64,000 bases of DNA from Mesorhizobium sp. WSM2240 (GTDB lineage: Bacteria; Pseudomonadota; Alphaproteobacteria; Rhizobiales; Rhizobiaceae): NCBI RefSeq assembly GCF_040438645.1, contig NZ_CP159253.1, forward strand, positions 868,001-932,000, read 5' to 3'. The translations under genes were made by a program, and so were the position numbers. Numbering within the stretch: the first letter of the stretch is position 1; each line of letters opens with the position of its first letter. Positions 38,406 to 48,547 of the stretch are shown one piece after another. The notes beneath the pieces were generated by a model. That model did no database searches, was not told the DNA's origin, and saw nothing but the letters and a program-made list of their open reading frames with translations.

Positions 38406-39232
38406 TCGACCGCAACCACGCTCTGTCGCTCACCCGCCAGGCCCGCGCGCTCGGGATCAGCCGGGGCAGCGTCTATTATCTGCCGCGACCTCCCTCGGCC
38501 GCCGAAATTACGCTGATGCACCGGATCGACAGATTGCATCTCGACTACCCCTTTGCGGGAAGCCGGATGCTACAAGGGCTTTTGAATGCGGATGGCCACA
38601 GCGTTGGCCGGCGTCACGTAGCCACGCTGATGAGGAAAATGGGCATCGAGGCTCTTTACCGTCGCCCCAACACCTCGAAGCCGGCGCCGGGCCACAAGGT
38701 CTATCCCTACCTCTTGCGCAATCTGCCGGTCACCCGACCCAACCAGGCCTGGGCGATGGACATCACCTACATCCCGATGGCGCGCGGCTTCGTCTATCTG
38801 GCCGCCGTCGTTGATTGGTTCAGCCGACGCGTGCTGTCCTGGCGGCTGTCGATCACGCTGGAGGCCGCGTTCTGCATCGAGGCCGTCGAAGAGGCGCTGG
38901 CCCGATACGGCAAGCCCGACATCTTCAACACCGACCAGGGAAGCCAGTTCACCTCCATCAACTTCATCAAGACCCTGACGGATGCCGACGTGAAAATCAG
39001 CATGGACGGAAAAGGAGCCTGGCGCGACAACGTCTTCGTCGAGCGGCTATGGAGGACTATCAAATATGAGGAGGTCTACCTGCATGCCTATACCAGCGTG
39101 CCGGAGGCCCGGACCGGGATCGCCCGGTATCTGATCTTTTACAATACCAGACGTCCTCATTCATCGCTTGACCGGAAGACACCGGATCAGGCCTACTTCA
39201 ACATGCCAAAGCCAATCCTCGCAGCGGCATGA
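38402..39232 (+). CDS. IS3-family OrfB transposase
   Basis: 276 residues from the ATG at 38402 (MIDRNHALSLTRQARALGIS), translationally coupled to orfA. HTH_21 region, then the DDE integrase core: AWAMDITYIPMARGFVYLAA (Asp), PDIFNTDQGSQFTS (Asp), GAWRDNVFVERLWRTIKYEE (Glu). Full length; probably active. Confidence 0.95.
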   Translation: MIDRNHALSLTRQARALGISRGSVYYLPRPPSAAEITLMHRIDRLHLDYPFAGSRMLQGLLNADGHSVGRRHVATLMRKMGIEALYRRPNTSKPAPGHKVYPYLLRNLPVTRPNQAWAMDITYIPMARGFVYLAAVVDWFSRRVLSWRLSITLEAAFCIEAVEEALARYGKPDIFNTDQGSQFTSINFIKTLTDADVKISMDGKGAWRDNVFVERLWRTIKYEEVYLHAYTSVPEARTGIARYLIFYNTRRPHSSLDRKTPDQAYFNMPKPILAAA

Positions 39233-39469
39233 CAGAGGCGGAAATCCACTTACAAAACCCCGCCAAACTGTTCAGACAAACGAAGCCACCTCTCGGCGAT
39301 CGCGATCACTCCCGAAAGGTGGCCTCGAAAACCCGAAACACTGCTTACCTTTGTCATGTCCGGTGTCCTCATCGAACGCCGAGGCGGGGACGCTGCGCAA
39401 CCCGACCGCTCCGCGCCCAGCCTCGGCTCCCGCTTCAGCTATGACACCGTCTGTCAGATTAAGTCTTAA

Positions 39470-39868
39470 CTATTGCAGCGGAAGCCATTGCACGGCCCAT
39501 AACGACGAATTCCCGCACCGCGGGGCAGGTTCTCCAGCCGGCACATCGTCGAGTGGGAGGCCAGATCCCGACCCCGAATGCAGCGCATACCGGGCCATCG
39601 TCAAGATCGGATTGGAGCGCAACCGGTTGGCATCATTGCCATCCTCATAACCGGCGGCAATCATCTTCATGCGGAAGCCGGTGATATCCGCCAGGCTGTG
39701 GAGGACGTTGTACGGGCAGCGCGGATGGTCGATAAATGCGCGCCAGACTGTCCGGCCAGAGGCGAAGACACTGTTGTTGGACGACAGCATGCCGCCGTCG
39801 AAACGGGCGAAGCAGTCCTTGCCGCCGACTGGTGACAAACCGCTCAGCGGCAGCGTAGGATCGATCAT
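39470..39868 (-). pseudogene. IS1380-family transposase, N-terminal fragment
   Basis: 132 codons. FARFDGGMLSSNNSVF, HSLADITGFRMKMIAAGYED and ANRLRSNPILTMARY match the N-terminus of IS1380-type (DDE_Tnp_1 group) transposases, which are normally over 400 residues long. The rest is absent. Confidence 0.85.
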
Positions 39869-40009
39869 CGCGGTGCAGTCTCGGGAAGAGCGCGGATCGG
39901 CGTAGGCAAATCATCTTTCAATGGCTTGCACCACATACGTGTCAAATCTTCAGTTCAAGTTCGCTTGACAATCCACCAACCCCCGAGAATTTTTCAGGCT
40001 AGACTGGGA

Positions 40010-41047
40010 CTAAGCCAAGCCTGCGGCGAAGAGTGCTCTCGCCACGGGCTCGAAATATTGCCCAGGAACAGGGTCGCCCAGTTTCGCTTTGCTGATGAGC
40101 TGATGCGCTAGGACATGGTCATCGACAATTTGGAGACGTAGCGCCCGAGCCTCGCTAAGCAGGTGTGCAACGCGCTCGCCTTCGGCGCGGCAAACCAGGA
40201 CCGGGACCCCCGTCTTACCACGAACGTAGCGTATACCGATCAGTATCGCCCTTCCTTTGAAGACCAGCGTGGCGTGATGCACACCAAGGGGAGGATCGTC
40301 TGCTGTCTCGTCGCGGATGCGACGTCGTTCACCGATCAACTCGGGCGCCCCTTGCTGATCCTTCACCTCGCGCGTGACTTCAGTCTGGGTCATCCGCATT
40401 TCGCGCAGAAACAACGCACGCTGCAAAAGGAGATCAATCATGCCGGCGGCTAGAAGTGCGCCGGCGCCAATTCCGATCAGCAGTTTGGCCTCCGCAAAGA
40501 CAAGTCCCAGACAGCCCATGCCACAGACTGGCAGATAGACCATCGTCTTCCACATGCCGAGAAGGCAAAGGGAAAAGATAGCGCTGAGAACGAATACCTT
40601 AAACAGCGTCTTGCCAAGTTCGACGATGGAACGCGCAGACACCAGGCGCTTCAGCCCTTGAAAAGGATCGATTTTCTCAAAATTGGGCTTCATTGGTTCG
40701 AGAGAGAAAACAAATCCACCATTGGCTAGCAAGCTGGCCAAAATCACCGCAGCGACTAGGGTCCCAAGCAGCGGGCCAACAGTTGCCAGCGTGAGTTCGA
40801 GGAGCACAACCAGCGCCTGCCGGACCGCGAGATCGAAAGGCAGATTCTGCAGCTTGTCAGCAAACAGCAGCACTTCGCGGGACTTATCTTCGATTGCGCT
40901 GCCTCTTAGCCATAGGTACCCGAGCCCGGCGCAAGTGCCGACCGCCCGAACGAAATCAGAGCTACGTGGCAGCTGCCCTTTTTTGCGCGCTTCGTTTAGC
41001 TTCTTGGGGGTGGCGGCGTGTGTCTTCTCTTCACTGGTGTCGCTCAT
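40010..41047 (-). CDS. rhcU: RhcU (SctU) export switch protein
   Basis: 345 residues; starts [20 protein letters not shown], the usual FlhB/SctU opening, then four membrane segments and a cytoplasmic domain. In other SctU proteins that domain cleaves itself at NPTH. Here the corresponding region reads [20 protein letters not shown] and no NPTH is visible. Its start overlaps the rhcT stop by four bases. It is the last gene of the core operon; what follows is IS debris. Confidence 0.95.
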   Translation of the reverse strand: MSDTSEEKTHAATPKKLNEARKKGQLPRSSDFVRAVGTCAGLGYLWLRGSAIEDKSREVLLFADKLQNLPFDLAVRQALVVLLELTLATVGPLLGTLVAAVILASLLANGGFVFSLEPMKPNFEKIDPFQGLKRLVSARSIVELGKTLFKVFVLSAIFSLCLLGMWKTMVYLPVCGMGCLGLVFAEAKLLIGIGAGALLAAGMIDLLLQRALFLREMRMTQTEVTREVKDQQGAPELIGERRRIRDETADDPPLGVHHATLVFKGRAILIGIRYVRGKTGVPVLVCRAEGERVAHLLSEARALRLQIVDDHVLAHQLISKAKLGDPVPGQYFEPVARALFAAGLA

Positions 41048-41862
41048 CTCAGCAACTTATCGAACCACTCGAGCGCGCCATTCGCCTGTGTGATCTCCAG
41101 TTTCATGCCCTCGACCAGATAGGCGGCGTAGGTGACCATGATGATCGGAAAGACAAGATTCTTGATCGTCGGGGACTGTTGGCTCAATTTGAATTGCGGC
41201 GCAAAGCGACGCATTAGCATCATAGATACATCAATCAGAATCATAAAGAACACGACGGGCCCTGAGACCAATAAAGCCATGCGCATAATCTGATCGAGGA
41301 GCCCTGATATCTCCATTGCTCCTTGCGTGCTCAATGTAGGGTGAAACCTATACACGGGCCAGATCAAATAGCTGCCATAAAGGGCGCTGATCACAGTTTC
41401 CAGCCCCCCTGATGCGACGAAGATGGCAATCGCAGTGATCCCGAGAAAGACTCCCATAGCGGAAGCCTGACTGTTCGTCGCGGGGTCGGACGGAGCGGAC
41501 GGGCTGGTGATGCCGCGTTGGTTATCGACAAACTCACCGGCCGCCTGAAGACCCCACAAGGGAATGCCAAGAAAAGTGCCAAGCAGTGCGCCGACAAAAA
41601 CTTCCTTTAATCCGAGCAGAGTTACCTGGATCAAACGTGTTCCAGGATCCAGCGCCTGCAAGCCGTCGCTGACGTGTGCCAGAAATGGTAATCCGAAGGC
41701 AACAGCCAGGCAGCCGCGGATCAGCCCATCGGTCTGAGTACGTGTAAATACAGGTAGGATCAGCATAATGCCTATCGCGCGCCCTGCGGCAAGACCAGCT
41801 GCAACGGCGAATTCGATAGCTGTATGGATCAGGATTTGAATCTCGGCCGGTGATGCATACAT
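41044..41862 (-). CDS. rhcT: RhcT (SctT) export-gate protein
   Basis: 272 residues with about six to eight membrane segments; FliR/SctT family ([60 protein letters not shown]). With RhcR and RhcS it forms the membrane entry pore of the secretion machine. Eight bases separate it from rhcS. Confidence 0.97.
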   Translation of the reverse strand: MYASPAEIQILIHTAIEFAVAAGLAAGRAIGIMLILPVFTRTQTDGLIRGCLAVAFGLPFLAHVSDGLQALDPGTRLIQVTLLGLKEVFVGALLGTFLGIPLWGLQAAGEFVDNQRGITSPSAPSDPATNSQASAMGVFLGITAIAIFVASGGLETVISALYGSYLIWPVYRFHPTLSTQGAMEISGLLDQIMRMALLVSGPVVFFMILIDVSMMLMRRFAPQFKLSQQSPTIKNLVFPIIMVTYAAYLVEGMKLEITQANGALEWFDKLLR

Positions 41863-41870
41863 GGCGGAGA

Positions 41871-42152
41871 CTAGTAGCTAAGTGTCATGGCGGGAAACTC
41901 GGTAAAGATCTGGTTGGCCAACTCTATCAGCGGGGCGCTCAGCACAGGAGCAAACAAGCCAATCACCGCGACAACGACCAGAAGCTTCACGGTGAGTGGC
42001 AAACTTTCATCCTGGATCTGCGTCGCGGCCTGGATGATGCCAATGACGAGGCCAACGACCACCGATGCAGTGAGCGGCGGCAGAATCCAGATCATGAACA
42101 CCACCAACGATTGACTCATAAGAGTGACGATACTGGGTTCAGCGATAATCAA
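41871..42152 (-). CDS. rhcS: RhcS (SctS) export-gate protein
   Basis: 93 residues, two membrane segments, FliQ/SctS family ([40 protein letters not shown]). Four copies normally wind round the RhcR/RhcT core. Its ATG overlaps the rhcR stop by four bases. Confidence 0.97.
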   Translation of the reverse strand: MIIAEPSIVTLMSQSLVVFMIWILPPLTASVVVGLVIGIIQAATQIQDESLPLTVKLLVVVAVIGLFAPVLSAPLIELANQIFTEFPAMTLSY

Positions 42153-42814
42153 CCTCCCGGTATTGTGTAACTCAACACAAGTCCGTGCATCAATTTCGAC
42201 CAGCCATCGATAGCGACGAACACGAAGAGTTTGAAAGGGACAGATATAAGTGTTGGCGATACCATAGACATACCCATGGCCATCAAAATTGTCGTAACAA
42301 TAAGATCAATAGCGATAAATGGAAGATAAAGGAGAAAGCCGATCTCAAACGCGCGCTTTAGTTCTGATATTAGAAAAGAGGGCACCAGAATGGAGAGATC
42401 ATCAGAGGTGGCTGTGGCACGCATTTCCTCTGGCCAGACTTTTTCAGTGGAGGAGAGGAAAAATTGTCGCTGCTCTTCATTTGTGAACTTTTTAAGATGG
42501 TCACGCAGGGGCTCACTGCCGGAATTGGCAGCGCTTACCCAGTCGTCGAGGGTCTGATAACGTAGCTTCGGATCAGTCATCCGGTCATAAGTCTGTTCAA
42601 CAACGGGCGCGCTAACGAACATGGTGAGGATCAATGCCACGGCGTACAGCACTATGTTAGGTGGTATTGTCTGAGTCCCGAGCGCATTGCGAACGAGGAA
42701 AAGAACAACCGATAACTTTACAAAAGCCGTGGTCGTAACGACTACTAGAACCAGCAGACCCAGTCCGGCGGTAATCGCAAGAAGCGCCAGGATTGTCGGC
42801 TGAACTTCAGTCAT
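42149..42814 (-). CDS. rhcR: RhcR (SctR) export-gate protein
   Basis: 221 residues, FliP/SctR family, four membrane segments. Signature stretches: FVKLSVVLFLVRNALGTQTI and LPFIAIDLIVTTILMAMGMS. Five copies form the core of the export gate. Its start overlaps the rhcQ end by eight bases. Confidence 0.97.
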   Translation of the reverse strand: MTEVQPTILALLAITAGLGLLVLVVVTTTAFVKLSVVLFLVRNALGTQTIPPNIVLYAVALILTMFVSAPVVEQTYDRMTDPKLRYQTLDDWVSAANSGSEPLRDHLKKFTNEEQRQFFLSSTEKVWPEEMRATATSDDLSILVPSFLISELKRAFEIGFLLYLPFIAIDLIVTTILMAMGMSMVSPTLISVPFKLFVFVAIDGWSKLMHGLVLSYTIPGG

Positions 42815-43871
42815 TGCATGTCAAGCCGCCAAGGAGCCTGATGCCCAGCGCATCCCCAATGCGCACGATGTCGCCACGCCCGATACACTGACCATTCGCA
42901 AGTATGTCGACGGGACCGTCGATCGGCCGTCCAAGTTCGAAAATATGACCTTCGCCGGCATTTCTTAATTCCCCTAGAGGAATAGGCCAGCGACCGCATT
43001 CAAAGACAAGCACGATCTCGACATCGTCGAGATCCTCCGTCAGCCCTAGTTGCGATCCAGGTTGTGTCATATGCGCATTCTCCAAAGAACATGATCGCGG
43101 ACGGAAAGGCCCCCGCAGGACGAACTGGTCGCCCTCGAGATCTGCACCGGCCCACAACTGGCCGAAAGATAGGGTGATCTCGCCGCGGCCGAACGACGCC
43201 ATGTCCGGCAACAGAGCATCACCGACACATGCCTTTCGAAGAAGCGACATAGGAACGCGCAGCGTGCCGATCTCTCCTGCAACTACGATCGGGAGGTCTG
43301 GAGACACCCCGCGCGGCTGTCGCGGTAACTGGGCAAGCAGTTCGCCTAACGCGCGAAACGCAGACGGCACCAAGTCGCCAAGATGCGCGAACAGGAAGAG
43401 ACGACCCGCGCCGCTGATCGGGCCGAAGACGATATCCAGTTCGAGATAAGGAGCCAGTGTCATGGCTTCACACACGCGCACGAGTTGCACGTTCAACTGC
43501 GTCTTATCCTCCAATCGAGCGACAAGCGGCTCAAGTGCAAGTTCCAGAAGAAGCGAAGCAGTTGGTTCGGAAGGGAAAGTCAGCCCATTCTGCACTGTAG
43601 CGATGAGGCCCTCCACAAGCGGCCGCGATATGGACAGGACGACCATCTCAGCTCCGACCTTCCAAATGCAGTCAAGCATTGGAATGCCGGCAGATTTCTC
43701 TTGCCAGACAAGCCCTGCCACACGCACCGATAGCGGCACGTCGCTGATCCGGCTCTGAAACGGGCTGCGGGAAGCCGCTGTGTCATTGAGCCACGACACG
43801 ACCTCATGGGACAGTGTCAGCACTGGTTCAAATATAGAGGGCCTCACCATAGCCGTTGCCAAAAATTGCAC
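42807..43871 (-). CDS. rhcQ: RhcQ (SctQ) sorting-platform protein
   Basis: 354 residues. The C-terminal SpoA (FliN-like) domain reads LRNAGEGHIFELGRPIDGPV and ANGQCIGRGDIVRIGDALGI. With RhcL, NolU and RhcN it builds the cytoplasmic sorting platform. As in Yersinia YscQ, a shorter internal product is possible but not shown here. Confidence 0.95.
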   Translation of the reverse strand: MQFLATAMVRPSIFEPVLTLSHEVVSWLNDTAASRSPFQSRISDVPLSVRVAGLVWQEKSAGIPMLDCIWKVGAEMVVLSISRPLVEGLIATVQNGLTFPSEPTASLLLELALEPLVARLEDKTQLNVQLVRVCEAMTLAPYLELDIVFGPISGAGRLFLFAHLGDLVPSAFRALGELLAQLPRQPRGVSPDLPIVVAGEIGTLRVPMSLLRKACVGDALLPDMASFGRGEITLSFGQLWAGADLEGDQFVLRGPFRPRSCSLENAHMTQPGSQLGLTEDLDDVEIVLVFECGRWPIPLGELRNAGEGHIFELGRPIDGPVDILANGQCIGRGDIVRIGDALGIRLLGGLTCND

Positions 43872-43898
43872 GATTGCGTCATGCGGAGGACCCGCGGG

Positions 43899-44435
43899 TT
43901 ATCGGATTTCACTGTGCGATATCTGGGCAAGCGGACCTCTCCCATACCGAAGCAGTATCTCATCGTCGGCCTCGATCTCGCCTTCGACCTCCGAATGAAT
44001 CTCGGCGGCGCGCCGGGCGTCGTCCTCGATTCGTTGCCATTTGTGCGTTGCCGCCGAACACGTGACCCATAAGTCCCTCGTCTCGGACGCCGCTATCTCG
44101 GCCTTTTCTTGAGCGATGCGCGCACTAACAAGCATCTGCCGCCTGAAAGTGATCTCAGCCGCAAGCCGCTCAATATGAAGGTGGTGACGGTCGAGCGCGG
44201 CGCTGGACAAGTTTTCAAGCGTCATCAGCTCCTGGTAGAGCGCTGCTTCAGCCGTTGAGTAATGCTTCTGTGCGATTGCAAGCTCTCGGGAGGCATTCTG
44301 TGCGGCTGAGGTGGCCATATGGCGCTGGGCTTCCTTTTTGGACAGCTGACTAAGAGCACGACGCTCTTGCATTTCCTTCAGGAGCCGCAATCTCAAAGCC
44401 TGACCATAATTCATTCGGTCAGACGCGACATCCAT
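43899..44435 (-). CDS. y4yJ: Y4yJ, SctO-type stalk protein
   Basis: 178 residues, almost all charged alpha-helix or coiled coil (RLRLLKEMQERRALSQLSKK and so on), as in SctO/YscO/FliJ proteins that link the ATPase to the export gate. It lies between rhcN and rhcQ, the standard place, and overlaps the rhcN end by 25 bases. Confidence 0.9.
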   Translation of the reverse strand: MDVASDRMNYGQALRLRLLKEMQERRALSQLSKKEAQRHMATSAAQNASRELAIAQKHYSTAEAALYQELMTLENLSSAALDRHHLHIERLAAEITFRRQMLVSARIAQEKAEIAASETRDLWVTCSAATHKWQRIEDDARRAAEIHSEVEGEIEADDEILLRYGRGPLAQISHSEIR

Positions 44436-45769
44436 GCGACCGTCTCCTCAAATCCTGACGCCTCGTCTTCGCCCTGGCGCAAAAACTCCCTAATCTCGTC
44501 GATTGACGACACGGCCCGGTCAGTCAGGGGATCGCCGCCTTCCTTATATTCGCCCACATTGATCAAAAACTCGGTCTCGGCATAGCGCGAGAGGAGTTCA
44601 CGGAAGAACGATGCTGCCTTGCGATGTGTCCCCGAAACGACCGCATCCATGACGCGACTGCGGCTCTGCAGCACATCGATAGCGGGGAAATGCGATCGCG
44701 CCGCAATAACGCGTGAGAGGACAACATGGCCATCGAGAATGCCGCGCGATTCTTCGGCGATTGGATCACCTGTGCCATCGCCTTCCACAAGCACGGTATA
44801 GAAAGCCGTGATTGAGCCACGCTCACCCATGCCGGCGCGCTCCAGCAGACCTGGCAACATTCCAAAAACGGAAGGAGGAAAGCCCCGTCGCGTCGGCGGC
44901 TCACCCGCAGCAAGGCCTATTTCGCGCATGGCGCGGCAGAAGCGCGTCAGCGAGTCCAGCATGAGAGCAACGCGTAGCCCTTGTTCGCGAAAATATTCCG
45001 CGAGCGCTGTCGCCATCGGAGCACATTGCGCCCGCTCAACCGCCGAGCGGTCGGAGGTTTCAACAACAACGACCGTACGGCGAAGGCCCTCCTCGCCAAG
45101 GTGCCTCTCGATGAATTCACGAACTTCACGTCCTCGTTCGCCTATGAGCGCGACTACGACAACGTCAGCGGCGGCACCTTTGACGATCTGTGACAATAAC
45201 GTCGACTTGCCACAACCTGGCTCGCCGTAAATCCCGATCCGCTGGCCCTCGCCGCACGTCAGGAGACCATCCAAGGCACGGACGCCAAGCGGGAATGGCC
45301 GGTCGATCATGCGCCGGGTCATTGGATTGGGGGCGCTGCCGTGCAGCGGCCGAGTTTCGGCGGTTTCGATTTGGCCTTTGCCGTCCAGTGGACGGCAACG
45401 ACTGTCAATTACGCGGCCGAGCAAATTGCCGCCGACCGGTACTTCACGCATTCGTCCAGTGGCCACGACTTCTGCGCGGCTGGACAGCCCCACCAAGTCA
45501 CCGATCGGCGTCAACAATACGCCATAGTCCAACAGGCCGATTACCTCGGCTTCGAGCGACAGTCCGGTTCGCGGGTCCTGTAGAAGGCAAAGTTCCCCAA
45601 TGCGAGTGTCTGGCAAGACGGCATGGACCAGCGTGCCGACAGCCCGCGTGATCCTGCCGCGCACGACGCGCGTGTCGATCCGCTCTGCCTTAGCTCTCAA
45701 AGACGAAATCGCCGGATCGGCAGCCCAGATTGCAGCGCCGCTATTATGTTCTGATACCGGCGTGGTCAC
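44411..45769 (-). CDS. rhcN: RhcN (SctN) secretion ATPase
   Basis: 452 residues. Walker A GEPGCGKSTL (about residue 183), Walker B VALMLDSLTRFCRA, and the F1-ATPase-like DPIAEESRGILDGHVVLSR. It unfolds substrates and strips off chaperones at the base of the machine. Its start overlaps the rhcL stop by four bases. Confidence 0.98.
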   Translation of the reverse strand: MTTPVSEHNSGAAIWAADPAISSLRAKAERIDTRVVRGRITRAVGTLVHAVLPDTRIGELCLLQDPRTGLSLEAEVIGLLDYGVLLTPIGDLVGLSSRAEVVATGRMREVPVGGNLLGRVIDSRCRPLDGKGQIETAETRPLHGSAPNPMTRRMIDRPFPLGVRALDGLLTCGEGQRIGIYGEPGCGKSTLLSQIVKGAAADVVVVALIGERGREVREFIERHLGEEGLRRTVVVVETSDRSAVERAQCAPMATALAEYFREQGLRVALMLDSLTRFCRAMREIGLAAGEPPTRRGFPPSVFGMLPGLLERAGMGERGSITAFYTVLVEGDGTGDPIAEESRGILDGHVVLSRVIAARSHFPAIDVLQSRSRVMDAVVSGTHRKAASFFRELLSRYAETEFLINVGEYKEGGDPLTDRAVSSIDEIREFLRQGEDEASGFEETVAWMSRLTE

Positions 45770-46389
45770 AGTTCGCCTTTTTTGGAAAGAATCCCGAAAC
45801 CGAGGCGCAACGCGCGCATTTGCGCGTCAAGCCCCAGATCGACATTGCCGTATTCGCTCCACAGCACGCACCGTTGCGGCGACAACGTCGGATCCGGTTC
45901 GATCCGAACCCTCGGCCGACCATCTTTTCCGTCGCATCCAGCAAACTCTTGCGTAAGCATGTCCGCTTGCATCGGGCACACGTGGAGGCAAACTTCCGCG
46001 CCGCTGTATTGGCGCTCAATGGCGTGACGAACAGCCATCACCAACAGTTCGCCCGGATCGAACGTTCCCACAAGATCGCTTAGTATCTCCATCACGAGCT
46101 GCGGCAACTCCTGCTCCAGAACCGCCTTTCGTCGTGCGACTTCGGCGACTGCCTCTGCAATCAGCGCTGCCATTTCCTCGGCGCCAGCATTGAAGCCCTC
46201 GCTATGACCGCGCTCCAACTCACGCTGATACGCGGCACGTGCCCATCTGCGGACCCGCTGCTGATGCCGTTCTGCACCGGCACGTGCTTGTGCGGCGCTA
46301 TTCCAGATTTCGAGCTCGCTAGCCGGTATCAGTGGACCGATTGGGCGCATCTGTGGCGCTGTTGGCGCCACGGAAATATCGGCTGTCAT
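45766..46389 (-). CDS. rhcL: RhcL/NolV (SctL) ATPase stator
   Basis: 207 residues, SctL/FliH family: alanine- and glutamate-rich helix (RWARAAYQRELERGHSEGFN and AEEMAALIAEAVAEVARRKA), then a globular end. It regulates the RhcN ATPase and anchors it to RhcQ. Overlaps nolU by four bases. Confidence 0.95.
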   Translation of the reverse strand: MTADISVAPTAPQMRPIGPLIPASELEIWNSAAQARAGAERHQQRVRRWARAAYQRELERGHSEGFNAGAEEMAALIAEAVAEVARRKAVLEQELPQLVMEILSDLVGTFDPGELLVMAVRHAIERQYSGAEVCLHVCPMQADMLTQEFAGCDGKDGRPRVRIEPDPTLSPQRCVLWSEYGNVDLGLDAQMRALRLGFGILSKKGEL

Positions 46390-47024
46390 ATCAGCGGGTT
46401 CTCCGTCTCAAAATGAGCTACTACAAGAGAAAACAGCTGGCCGGAGGCGTTCCCGTGCTCAGGCTCCGGATTTTCTGCCGCGGTCCCCACGGGCAACCGT
46501 AGAAGCACGCGGTTACGCTCCATCACCGGCCTGTCATGGAGCCAAGCACCAAGACAGCCATGTCCATCGTGTTCGATTTGCTGCGCGAGTTTTTCCGGAT
46601 CAGCGATCAATCTGTTCGCGATGGCGTGCGACTGATGTCGGATTCCAAATGCGTGCGCATCAGCGCCGATATGTTCAATAAGCACGCTGAGGTCAGGCTG
46701 GGACACAAGTTTAAGCAGCGAACGGGCATGCCATACACTACCCGCAAGGAGGGCAGCCCGATGGGGATCATTCCCGTGCAGAAGGTCAGGCGCCCAGTCG
46801 GTGCGGCTCGACTCCGAGTCGTTCTCAAGCAGCAATTCTGTCAGTTTGCGGTGCAGTCTGGGACACTGCTGCAACTGTGCCAACGTCGCAGCCGATAACG
46901 CCGGATCAAGACGCGCTGCAAGACGAGTCGGATGGGCCGAAGCAGCAAGCTCGCTACAGCCCAAGGCAGGCAATTGGAACGAACCATCAGTTTGGGCAGT
47001 CTGTATCGGCATTGGCATTGACAT
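46386..47024 (-). CDS. nolU: NolU, SctK-like platform protein
   Basis: 212 residues with no membrane segment. Order (nolT-nolU-nolV) and length fit NolU of Sinorhizobium. SctK proteins attach RhcQ to the inner-membrane ring. A 47-base piece from the start of this gene (46873-46919) is repeated at 56259-56305. Confidence 0.93.
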   Translation of the reverse strand: MSMPMPIQTAQTDGSFQLPALGCSELAASAHPTRLAARLDPALSAATLAQLQQCPRLHRKLTELLLENDSESSRTDWAPDLLHGNDPHRAALLAGSVWHARSLLKLVSQPDLSVLIEHIGADAHAFGIRHQSHAIANRLIADPEKLAQQIEHDGHGCLGAWLHDRPVMERNRVLLRLPVGTAAENPEPEHGNASGQLFSLVVAHFETENPLI

Positions 47025-47025
47025 G

Positions 47026-47886
47026 TCACTTAGGCGCTATCGCCGGTGTTTTTTTGCGGATGGCCTCGACAGCAGAAACACCCGACCGCCGCTCGAGCTT
47101 GGAAAGTTCGCCCGATGGTTGGCTGCGCCGGCGGCTAAGAGCGCTGGCTAAGAGATAGCACGCCACTGCAAATACGGCTGCGGCAATGCCGATCACGGTT
47201 GCCAGAAGTGGCGCTGGAACGGGCCTGGATGCTTGGGCCAAAACAGTTGCAGGCATGGGCCGTTGCTCATGCGCGGGCCGCTCCACCGGGACCAAAACCA
47301 CCTCTACCTTGTCGTAGGACAACCCTTCGATGCTGTCGGCGACGAGCATCTTTATCTTCGGCAGCAGAACCGAGAGATTTGCTTTGGCGTCGTGCCTGAT
47401 AAAAACCGAGGCCGAGGACGGCGTGGCGCCTGCCCGCAAAAGGTCGTTATGCGGCAGAACTACATGAACACGCACCGATAACACTCCATCGATATCGCTG
47501 ATCGTGCGCGACAGCTCTTCGCTCAGTGCGTACACGTAACGGGCACGCTCCTCAGTTGGCGAGGCAATCAGGCCTGATCCGTCGAATATCTGGCCGAGGT
47601 TCTTGAAGGACTGGCGCGGCAACCCCTTGCCATTCAGGAGGTTGATTGAGAAAGCAAGCAGCTTTTCGTCAACCTGGATCGTGCTGGTCCCATCTTTGGC
47701 AACCACCCGGACCGCAGCAACCCCGTTGTCCATCAGAAGGGCGAGCATCTCGTTCGCCTCGCGCTCCTGCAGTTGCGTGTAGAGGTCGACCTTGCAACCA
47801 CTAAGGGCCACGAGAAGTGGCACGACAAGGCGAAGCGATCGCCGACCAGACCTTCCACGCATGATTTCGACGGCTAAGCCAGTCAT
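47026..47886 (-). CDS. rhcJ: RhcJ/NolT (SctJ) inner-ring lipoprotein
   Basis: 286 residues. Signal peptide with lipobox VALSGC (Cys about residue 31), ring-building modules typical of YscJ/PrgK/FliF (ALLMDNGVAAVRVVAKDGTS, ARYVYALSEELSRTISDIDG, RVHVVLPHNDLL), and a membrane segment near the end (LLATVIGIAAAVFAVACYLL). It forms the inner-membrane ring with Y4yQ. A broken copy is at 56307-56779. Confidence 0.97.
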   Translation of the reverse strand: MTGLAVEIMRGRSGRRSLRLVVPLLVALSGCKVDLYTQLQEREANEMLALLMDNGVAAVRVVAKDGTSTIQVDEKLLAFSINLLNGKGLPRQSFKNLGQIFDGSGLIASPTEERARYVYALSEELSRTISDIDGVLSVRVHVVLPHNDLLRAGATPSSASVFIRHDAKANLSVLLPKIKMLVADSIEGLSYDKVEVVLVPVERPAHEQRPMPATVLAQASRPVPAPLLATVIGIAAAVFAVACYLLASALSRRRSQPSGELSKLERRSGVSAVEAIRKKTPAIAPK

Positions 47887-47895
47887 GGCCGCGGC

Positions 47896-48399
47896 TCAGC
47901 CTTCCTTTAGAAGCTTATTCACCGATGAGGTGATGCCGCTGACACCTTTGGAAACAAGAGCAATCTGGGTGACGCCGTTGTAAAGATCCCGCAGACCAGC
48001 GATCATCGCTTCGAAATCATGCCTCCCTTGCGGAAGGGCCGACATCCCGGTTCCCGTGCCACCTTCGGCAGGTAGCTTCTGCTGCGGCCCAGGGTGGGCA
48101 CCGCTCAAAAGAACTACCTGATGGTCGGGCGCGGCCGAACTGACGATATTATTCGAGTACATCGAAGAAATCGTCCGCAACACGCGATCGCCCAGGGCGC
48201 TCGTCTGCGTAGCCGCGCGTTGAACATCCATCGCCGGAGGAACAGGCACCCTCGGTGGCGCCCAGGCGGCGTCGTTTTTCAGCGGGTCGGACGCATGCGC
48301 TAGCGCGCGCTCAAACTGGGCCTGCTCGCTGAACGACGGTGAGCCGGCCCTGGGCAGGTAGTCCGTTGGGGTGGCAGTGATCGACGTGATAGGCATCAT
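47896..48399 (-). CDS. nolB: NolB/NopB, type III pilus-associated protein
   Basis: 167 residues from an ATG at 48399 (MMPITSITATPTDYLPRAGS); the frame opens at a TTG five codons earlier. No signal peptide. NopB is exported by the machine and is found with NopA in surface pili (SctI/inner-rod-like role). First gene of the core operon, 9 bases before rhcJ. A second copy at 56789-57292 differs by one residue (Thr to Ala). Confidence 0.93.
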   Translation of the reverse strand: MMPITSITATPTDYLPRAGSPSFSEQAQFERALAHASDPLKNDAAWAPPRVPVPPAMDVQRAATQTSALGDRVLRTISSMYSNNIVSSAAPDHQVVLLSGAHPGPQQKLPAEGGTGTGMSALPQGRHDFEAMIAGLRDLYNGVTQIALVSKGVSGITSSVNKLLKEG

Positions 48400-48431
48400 A
48401 ATGCAAGGACTCAATTGCTTCCGCTTGACCG

Positions 48432-48456
48432 ACGTCTAGGCGGCCGAGCTGACGAC
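48432..48456 (-). promoter_or_regulatory. Probable tts box for the core operon
   Basis: On the minus strand TTGTCGTCAGCTCGGCCGCC keeps the TCGTCAGCT half; the second half is degenerate (CCTAGACG). Position and strand fit nolB. Confidence 0.6.
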
Positions 48457-48547
48457 AATCTGACTAATGGTCTGGCAGTCAGTTAAAAGTCATACTGAGC
48501 GACTTAGTCACTTGTGAAAATTTCAGACTTTGGTTTATCAGTGCGAG

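Larger units (their letters stand above)
38035..39261 (+). mobile_element. IS3-family insertion sequence, intact genes
   Basis: Imperfect inverted repeats: GGGGTTATGAGTGGAATTTC at the left, reverse complement GGGGTTTTGTAAGTGGATTT at the right. Contains orfA and orfB with an ATGA overlap. Inserted in a serine-recombinase gene. Confidence 0.85.
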
